Origin: a virus
Strand: one strand, 5' to 3'
DNA length: 24,092 bases
Virus record (IMG/VR): IMGVR_UViG_3300029893_000220
Span: 1 to 24,092 of that record
Part shown: positions 20,947 through 24,092 of the stretch, in pieces
Numbering within the stretch: position 1 is the stretch's first letter
Layout of the letters: each line of letters begins with the position of its first letter
The notes under the pieces: generated by a model
What the model was told of the DNA's origin: nothing
What the model saw: the letters and a program-made list of their open reading frames with translations, nothing else
Databases searched by the model: none
Made by a program: the position numbers and the translations under genes

Positions 20947-21287
20947 AAATTTTTGGCAATTTCTACCGCCTCACTGAATGAACAGTTGTTAATAAACATG
21001 ATTAAGTCAATAGCCGACCCCTTCTCTCCACAGGCAAAACAAAAATAACTATTAGTGTCCTCGTACATGGCAAAGCTTGGATTGTTCTCGCCGTGGAATG
21101 GACAAAGAGACACAACTGCCCGTCCAGACCTTTTTGTCTGTCCGCCAACCAACTTATCATACACATTAAGAATACTCACTTGCTTATAATCATCGTTCTT
21201 TGTTCTTGGAATACTACCCCTCAATTTTCTTAACACTCTTCTTTGTTGTGATTGTGTGAGCATATACTTGACAATATCAGAAAACAT
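20943..21287 (-). CDS. Separate CHC2 zinc-finger domain of primase
   Basis: A protein of 114 residues from ATG 21287, or 106 from ATG 21263 (MLTQSQQRRVLRKLRG). VVSLCPFHGENNPSFAMYED followed by SYFCFACGEKGSAIDLIMFI is the complete C-P-F-H...C-x2-C zinc ribbon that starts DnaG-type primases and reads the template. The TOPRIM-helicase ORF follows with an ATGA overlap, so the two chains probably form one primase. The first start lies inside the 41-bp palindrome and has no Shine-Dalgarno. The second would fit a nearly leaderless message from a promoter within that palindrome. Confidence 0.85.
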   Translation of the reverse strand: MFSDIVKYMLTQSQQRRVLRKLRGSIPRTKNDDYKQVSILNVYDKLVGGQTKRSGRAVVSLCPFHGENNPSFAMYEDTNSYFCFACGEKGSAIDLIMFINNCSFSEAVEIAKNL

Positions 21288-21303
21288 GATAAAGTCAAGT
21301 ATA
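21263..21303. promoter_or_regulatory. 41-bp palindromic operator in the divergent control region
   Basis: TATACTTGAC (21263-21272) and GTCAAGTATA (21294-21303) are perfect 10-bp arms. TATCA (21275-21279) and TGATA (21287-21291) are a second perfect pair with the same centre at 21283. Each outer arm contains TTGAC, so -35-like hexamers TTGACA (rightward, 21268) and TTGACT (leftward, 21298) lie inside it. On the leftward side TATTGT (21276-21271) follows at 16 bases. A rightward -10 is less clear (GATAAA at 14 bases). A dimeric repressor here would control both directions. Confidence 0.65.
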
Positions 21304-21308
21304 GAAAT

Positions 21309-21506
21309 ATGAAGACATACAAAAAATACCTATCAGTCGGAGAAGTTGCCCTCATGTTTGGAGTAAAAAAATTAACGGTTAGACAATGGATTAAGAATGG
21401 TGAGATCAATGCAACTAAAATTGGTCAAAAGTGGTTTTTCCGCCAAGAGGACATAGATCAATTATTTGTTGATAATCCCAGAGAGGAGGTGAACACAACC
21501 AAATGA
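21309..21506 (+). CDS. Excisionase/MerR-like HTH DNA-binding protein
   Basis: A 65-residue protein from ATG 21309; an upstream TTG at 21252 would run through the palindrome and is rejected. KYLSVGEVALMFGVKKLTVR (residues 6-25) followed by QWIKNGEINATKIGQKWFFR is the HTH_17/excisionase-type winged helix: helix-turn-helix, then the G-x-I-x-x-x-x-x-G-x-x-W-x-x wing. It is the first gene to the right of the 41-bp palindrome and so a good candidate for the protein that binds it. Excisionases of this fold act with integrases, but none is visible, so a regulatory role is favoured. A strong Shine-Dalgarno for the next gene (AGGAGGTG, 21484-21491) lies in its last codons. Confidence 0.8.
   Translation: MKTYKKYLSVGEVALMFGVKKLTVRQWIKNGEINATKIGQKWFFRQEDIDQLFVDNPREEVNTTK
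21484..21491 (+). promoter_or_regulatory. Strong Shine-Dalgarno of the SSB-like gene
   Basis: AGGAGGTG lies 11 bases before the ATG at 21503, inside the end of the HTH gene. ACAACCAA (21495-21502) fills the space up to the start codon. It fixes the SSB start. Confidence 0.8.
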
Positions 21507-22072
21507 TTGCACCAGACCAAAAGCTAAACATAAAAACTGAAAGTAACGGATTTGATCCAATTCCAGCAGATAAGTACACCGTTGAGGTGTTTGATGTAAA
21601 TATGGTTACGCAATTCAACAAGTTCCAGGGTGTCGAACAAGAACTACTTAACTTTCAGTTCGTCATTCTTGAGGACAAGAAGATGGACAACGGCGATTCA
21701 ACCAAAGGCAGGTTCCTCTGGAAACGCTGCTCACAGTCTTTTAATAAAAAAGCCTGGCTTAGAAAACTCGTTGCCGCAGCACTAGGACATGAACCTACCG
21801 AGGATGAGCAAAGAAACTTCCACCCACACGATATTCTTGGTAAGCAGGTTGACGTTATGGTCGAGCAACAGCCATCAGCTGACGGCTCCACCATCTACAA
21901 CAACATCATCTCCTTTACCAAGGCATCTAAACAACTTCCTAAGTGGGAAGGCGTGAAAGAAGCTAAAAAGAAATCCGACATCCATATTGATGGTATTGGC
22001 GGAAGGAAAAGCAAGAAATCGTCTGCGGAAGATATCGAGAAGATATTAGCTGACGACGAGATCCCTTTCTAA
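21503..22072 (+). CDS. Single-stranded DNA-binding protein, phage type (DUF669-like)
   Basis: A 189-residue protein. The central part (residues about 20-135) has the alternating strands of an OB fold (YTVEVFDVNMV, QELLNFQFVILEDKKMD, GRFLWKRCSQSFNKKAW), matching the DUF669 group found in phage recombination and replication cassettes. The C-terminus is a flexible Lys/Ser stretch ending in the acidic tip ADDEIPF, the partner-binding tail found on bacterial and phage SSBs (D-D-x-I-P-F). It would cover single strands at the fork and recruit the primase or the neighbouring RecB/Cas4-type nuclease. It overlaps the HTH gene by 4 bases (ATGA) and has the best Shine-Dalgarno of the rightward genes. Confidence 0.8.
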   Translation: MIAPDQKLNIKTESNGFDPIPADKYTVEVFDVNMVTQFNKFQGVEQELLNFQFVILEDKKMDNGDSTKGRFLWKRCSQSFNKKAWLRKLVAAALGHEPTEDEQRNFHPHDILGKQVDVMVEQQPSADGSTIYNNIISFTKASKQLPKWEGVKEAKKKSDIHIDGIGGRKSKKSSAEDIEKILADDEIPF

Positions 22073-22082
22073 GGTTTTTGTA

Positions 22083-22105
22083 CCAGCCCTCTTTGCGAGG
22101 GTTGG
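22083..22105 (+). terminator. Hairpin after the SSB gene, possible terminator
   Basis: CCAGCCCTC (22083-22091) pairs with GAGGGTTGG (22097-22105) over nine pairs including one G-T, with loop TTTGC. No T-run follows, so if it terminates it is not the classical intrinsic type. The promoter at 22126-22154 comes next, which suggests a transcription unit boundary. Confidence 0.4.
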
Positions 22106-22125
22106 CTAGAGAAACTTTAACCCCC

Positions 22126-22154
22126 TTGACAGATTGTAAATAGGGGTATATGAT
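22126..22154 (+). promoter_or_regulatory. Sigma70-type promoter upstream of the nuclease gene
   Basis: TTGACA (22126-22131), 17 bases, then TATGAT (22149-22154), nearly consensus. The start point would be about 22161, at the beginning of the shared leader AGTTAGCAATCA. The start codon is at 22186. Confidence 0.8.
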
Positions 22155-22162
22155 GACCTTAA

Positions 22163-22185
22163 GTTAGCAATCAGCAACAACCAAC
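22163..22185 (+). promoter_or_regulatory. Shared leader without Shine-Dalgarno, copy 1
   Basis: GTTAGCAATCA (22163-22173) followed by AACAACCAAC (22176-22185) leads directly into ATG. A second copy precedes the 23159 gene. The A/C-rich leader has no anti-Shine-Dalgarno complement and should be unstructured. Confidence 0.6.
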
Positions 22186-22872
22186 ATGACAGTAGTTCCC
22201 CAAAGAAGAGGACCATTTTACTGGAAAGGCACAAAACCCTACGTCTCAGTCACTAATGCTATATCCATTTTAGACAAACCAGCTCTGAGATATTGGTTTG
22301 GCCGTGAGGTCTACCGAGCCTTTATGGCCGACCCCTCCCTCAACGAACAGGAGGCCCTACAAGCTCCCTACAAGAAATCAAAAGACGCCATGAGTAGGGG
22401 TACAACCATTCATACCCTAATTGAAGCCTACAAACAAACAGGAGAAGTTAAGACCGACATCCCCGACAGTATCAAACTTTACATGGAAGCATTTAAGGAT
22501 TGGTTGGGCAATAACCATGTGGAAATAGTGGAGAGCGAAAAAACTCTCTACTCTGACAAATATGGTTATGCTGGCACGGCAGATTTGATTGTTAAGATCA
22601 ACGGTTCGGGGGTATACGTGGTTGACACCAAAACAGGCAAAGACATCTATCCGGAAGTCGCTTTGCAACTCTCAGCTTACAAACAAGCTCTTGAGGAAGA
22701 TGGGTTAAAGATTGACGGGATGGCTGCTTTACTTCTGGAGACTGGGGCTGACAATAAGCCAACAGGTAAGTATAAATTTGCCACTCAGCAAGACTACTTT
22801 GAGCAGTTTTTAGCTTGTAAGAAACTGTGGGAATGGATAAATCAAGATTTAGTTAGCAAATATTACAAATAA
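22186..22872 (+). CDS. RecB/Cas4-type PD-(D/E)XK nuclease
   Basis: A 228-residue enzyme with the motif order of the PDDEXK_1 family. SRGTTIHTLIEAYKQT (residues about 70-85) has the His that closes the site, KYGYAGTADLIVKINGS (about 125-141) holds the G-x-x-D with the catalytic Asp, VYVVDTKTGK (about 144-153) supplies the D-x-K, and VALQLSAYKQAL (about 158-169) is the QxxxY motif. An iron-sulfur cysteine set is not present, so it resembles simple phage exonucleases more than true Cas4. It follows the SSB gene, so 5'-3' resection in recombination or replication is likely. Start at 22186, from the promoter at 22126 and the leader at 22163. Confidence 0.85.
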   Translation: MTVVPQRRGPFYWKGTKPYVSVTNAISILDKPALRYWFGREVYRAFMADPSLNEQEALQAPYKKSKDAMSRGTTIHTLIEAYKQTGEVKTDIPDSIKLYMEAFKDWLGNNHVEIVESEKTLYSDKYGYAGTADLIVKINGSGVYVVDTKTGKDIYPEVALQLSAYKQALEEDGLKIDGMAALLLETGADNKPTGKYKFATQQDYFEQFLACKKLWEWINQDLVSKYYK

Positions 22873-22875
22873 ATA

Positions 22876-22922
22876 CCGCCAACAGTTAGCGGGGTAACAA
22901 CCAAGAACCCCCAAGTTGGCGG
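22876..22922 (+). promoter_or_regulatory. Nested hairpins upstream of the small HTH gene
   Basis: CCGCCAAC (22876-22883) and GTTGGCGG (22915-22922) are perfect 8-bp arms. Inside, GGGGT (22891-22895) pairs with ACCCC (22907-22911). The loop holds the GTTAGC and AACAACCAA (22896-22904) elements of the shared leader. No T-run follows, so regulation of the next gene or transcript processing is more likely than termination. Confidence 0.5.
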
Positions 22923-22943
22923 CCAATCAATTATATCAATAAC

Positions 22944-23111
22944 ATGAACGAACCAACCAAAGAGGAAATGATTATCAATCTCCTCAACCAAAAAGAACTA
23001 AGAAGAAAATACACCGTTACTGCTATTGCAAAAATGGTGGGTGTATCAAGGCAATGGGTGTATCAAATCATTGCTAAAAATAGAGATAAATTGGGACTTG
23101 ACAAGGCGTAA
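22944..23111 (+). CDS. Small helix-turn-helix protein
   Basis: A 55-residue protein starting MNEPTKEEMIINLLNQKELR. YTVTAIAKMVGVSRQWVYQI (residues 23-42) is a clear helix-turn-helix of the resolvase/sigma-like type: A-x-x-x-G-V-S-x-x-x-V-Y. No other domain fits in this length, so it is a pure DNA-binding protein, possibly a regulator of the early genes. The start at 22944 has no Shine-Dalgarno (TCAATAAC precedes it). Its 3' end contains the TTGACA of the next promoter (23098-23103). Confidence 0.8.
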   Translation: MNEPTKEEMIINLLNQKELRRKYTVTAIAKMVGVSRQWVYQIIAKNRDKLGLDKA

Positions 23112-23126
23112 AGTAGGAGTTATTCT
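23098..23126 (+). promoter_or_regulatory. Sigma70-type promoter upstream of the 23159 gene
   Basis: TTGACA (23098-23103), 17 bases, then TATTCT (23121-23126). The start point would be near 23133, again at the beginning of GTTAGCAATCA, the same geometry as the promoter at 22126. Confidence 0.6.
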
Positions 23127-23133
23127 ATAAACA

Positions 23134-23158
23134 GTTAGCAATCATAAAACAACCAACC
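23134..23158 (+). promoter_or_regulatory. Shared leader without Shine-Dalgarno, copy 2
   Basis: GTTAGCAATCA (23134-23144) and AACAACCAACC (23148-23158) precede the ATG directly. The 11-base first part is identical to copy 1 at 22163, and the second part differs only in length. Confidence 0.6.
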
Positions 23159-23500
23159 ATGACCAACAAAGTCAAACTTCTCAATAAAATAACCGCGGAG
23201 CTTCAAGCAATGAAAGAAATCTTGTATGGCTCAAGGATGTTCTCATTCAACCAAATTAAAGACGCTTGCGAGAAAGCTGGAGTAGACAAAGATATATTCA
23301 CAGCTATTGAAGCCGAGCTAATCGAGACGTTTTCCAGACAAGACGATCACGACTGCCACGCTTCACCCGAAGATGGTTGTACCGAATGTGAGAAGCAACT
23401 GGATGATATAAGCGAAGAGTGGGCGTTAAGAGAGCGTGAAGACTTTGATAGAGCAGTTAGCACACACGAGAGCAATTATATGGACAGGGTGGCTGGTTAA
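23159..23500 (+). CDS. Early protein of unknown function, possible zinc site
   Basis: A 113-residue acidic protein. Residues 1-55 are helical (NKVKLLNKITAELQAMKEIL; EKAGVDKDIFTAIEAELIET). HDCHASPEDGCTECEKQLDD (residues about 60-79) has a His, a Cys, a His and a C-x2-C pair that could form a small metal site. The C-terminus is charged (EEWALREREDFDRAVSTHES). No family is recognised. It has its own promoter and shared leader, unlike the overlapping genes of the leftward block, so independent early expression is likely. Host-takeover or regulatory roles are possible but not shown. Confidence 0.7.
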   Translation: MTNKVKLLNKITAELQAMKEILYGSRMFSFNQIKDACEKAGVDKDIFTAIEAELIETFSRQDDHDCHASPEDGCTECEKQLDDISEEWALREREDFDRAVSTHESNYMDRVAG

Positions 23501-23518
23501 TAATTAAATAAAAAAAAC

Positions 23519-24092
23519 ATGAAACTAACTAAAAAACAGGCGTTGGAGAAAATCGAGGAGCTTAAAAAATATATAGCCGAGAAGGACAAGGAAGAGCCTA
23601 AGGGTTATGTGATTAAGAATAGATACAACAACTCTGAAATCTTTGTCTCAACCAAGAACAATGTCAGAGACGCTGTTATTGAGGCGGTAGAACAGGCAGC
23701 CAACCTTAAGGAAGCCAACCTTGAGGGAGCCAACCTTAGGGGAGCCGACCTTGAGGGAGCCGACCTTGGGGGAGCCAACCTTAGGGGAGCCAACCTTAGG
23801 GAAGCCGACCTTAGGGGAGCCAACCTTGTGGGAGCCAACCTTAAGGAAGCCGACCTTGTGGAAGCCGACCTTAGGGAAGCCAACCTTGTGGGAGCCAACC
23901 TTGTGGGAGCCAACCTTAAGGAAGCCGACCTTGTGGAAGCCGACCTTAAGGAAGCCGACCTTGTGGGAGCCAACCTTAGGGGAGCCAACCTTAGGGGAGC
24001 CGAACTTTTTAACGCCAAATTTTACGGTAAGGGTGGAGCCTCTAAACTGAAAAGAAATCAGGTAGAGACTTTCTTAAAGGCACTGGGGTTCA
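23519..24092 (+). CDS. Pentapeptide-repeat protein, partial at right edge
   Basis: From ATG 23519 a frame of 191 codons is still open at the window end. Residues 1-60 are a charged helical head ([20 protein letters not shown]). Then come about 21 tandem pentapeptides of the form A-(N/D)-L-x-x (residues about 61-165), which fold as a right-handed quadrilateral beta helix. A different C-terminal segment follows ([20 protein letters not shown]). Such proteins can mimic DNA (Qnr/MfpA type, gyrase binding), but the acidic face needed is only suggested by the many D-L units. At DNA level the 15-base units are nearly identical. ORFs on the other strand and in other frames here are products of the repeat. 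Confidence 0.85.
   Translation, partial: MKLTKKQALEKIEELKKYIAEKDKEEPKGYVIKNRYNNSEIFVSTKNNVRDAVIEAVEQAANLKEANLEGANLRGADLEGADLGGANLRGANLREADLRGANLVGANLKEADLVEADLREANLVGANLVGANLKEADLVEADLKEADLVGANLRGANLRGAELFNAKFYGKGGASKLKRNQVETFLKALGF
23700..24010 (+). repeat. Tandem 15-bp repeat array in the pentapeptide gene
   Basis: About 21 units of the pattern (A/G)ACCTTnnGGnAGCC encode pentapeptides. Silent positions are almost invariant (CTT, GCC). A 53-base block at 23821-23873 is repeated exactly at 23896-23948, five units (75 bases) later, showing recent internal duplication. Confidence 0.9.

Noticed and set aside
21309-21506. Excisionase of a lysogeny module
   Set aside because: The fold fits, but no integrase or clear attachment pair is visible, so only a DNA-binding regulator is claimed.
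22186-22872. Cas4 as part of a CRISPR adaptation module
   Set aside because: No iron-sulfur cysteine cluster, no cas1 or cas2 and no repeat array in the window; a phage recombination nuclease fits better.
23700-24010. Possible CRISPR array
   Set aside because: Units are 15 bases without spacers and encode a protein repeat.
23605-24018. Leftward 137-codon ORF rich in Leu/Arg/Ser/Ala repeats
   Set aside because: It is the complement of the pentapeptide-repeat units; the repeat period keeps all frames open.
23721-24050. Rightward 109-codon ORF of GEPTL-type repeats
   Set aside because: It is the pentapeptide array read in another frame. The frame from 23519 has the known A(N/D)LxX pattern and flanking non-repeat sequence.

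Overview
This window looks like about 24 kb of a double-stranded DNA tailed-phage (or prophage) genome, most likely a podovirus. The leftward (minus-strand) block carries a packaging and virion module: small terminase, a large terminase split into an ATPase and a nuclease ORF, a large portal, a probable scaffold, an SU10-like major capsid protein, a head-tail adaptor and a tail nozzle/stabilisation-like protein. A compact sugar-transferase/methyltransferase cassette sits inside this block. Moderate AT content, sigma70-like promoters (TTGACA-N17-TATGAT) and a mix of strong and absent Shine-Dalgarno sites point to a bacterial host. The host phylum cannot be told from the window, and no integrase is visible.

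Layout. 1-170: N-terminus of a leftward gene that runs off the left edge. 192-404: small rightward two-helix membrane protein. 405-686: leftward terminator and a degenerate tRNA-Trp-like element. 687-3309: tail nozzle and adaptor. 3375-9393: seven overlapping genes (four single-domain sugar transferases or transferase-like proteins, two SAM methyltransferases, one three-domain double glycosyltransferase). 9401-11600: small head-associated protein, capsid, scaffold. 11737-14138: zinc-ribbon protein, a gene overprinting the portal 3' end, portal. 14217-18468: terminase region with two inteins. 18573-19100: PD-(D/E)XK-like nuclease. 19161-19330: iteron-like TTGCAA repeats, a candidate replication origin. 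19351-21287: TOPRIM-RecA-like primase/helicase and a separate CHC2 zinc-finger ORF. 21263-21303: long palindrome in the divergent control region. 21309-24092: rightward early genes (excisionase/MerR-like HTH, SSB-like protein, RecB/Cas4-type nuclease, small HTH, unknown protein, pentapeptide-repeat protein running off the right edge).

How it works together. A divergent switch near 21283 separates leftward replication genes from rightward early DNA-metabolism genes. Late genes are read leftward, probably from a promoter upstream of terS, and are divided by hairpins that share a CAC-A6/7 signature. Both parts of the large terminase must excise an intein placed exactly at an active-site motif: Walker B for the ATPase, and the HDD metal site for the nuclease.

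Most unusual observation. The nuclease intein has no endonuclease domain in its own frame. A complete HNH homing-endonuclease ORF lies in another reading frame inside it, with its own promoter-like sequence, while the intein frame stays open through the whole overlap.
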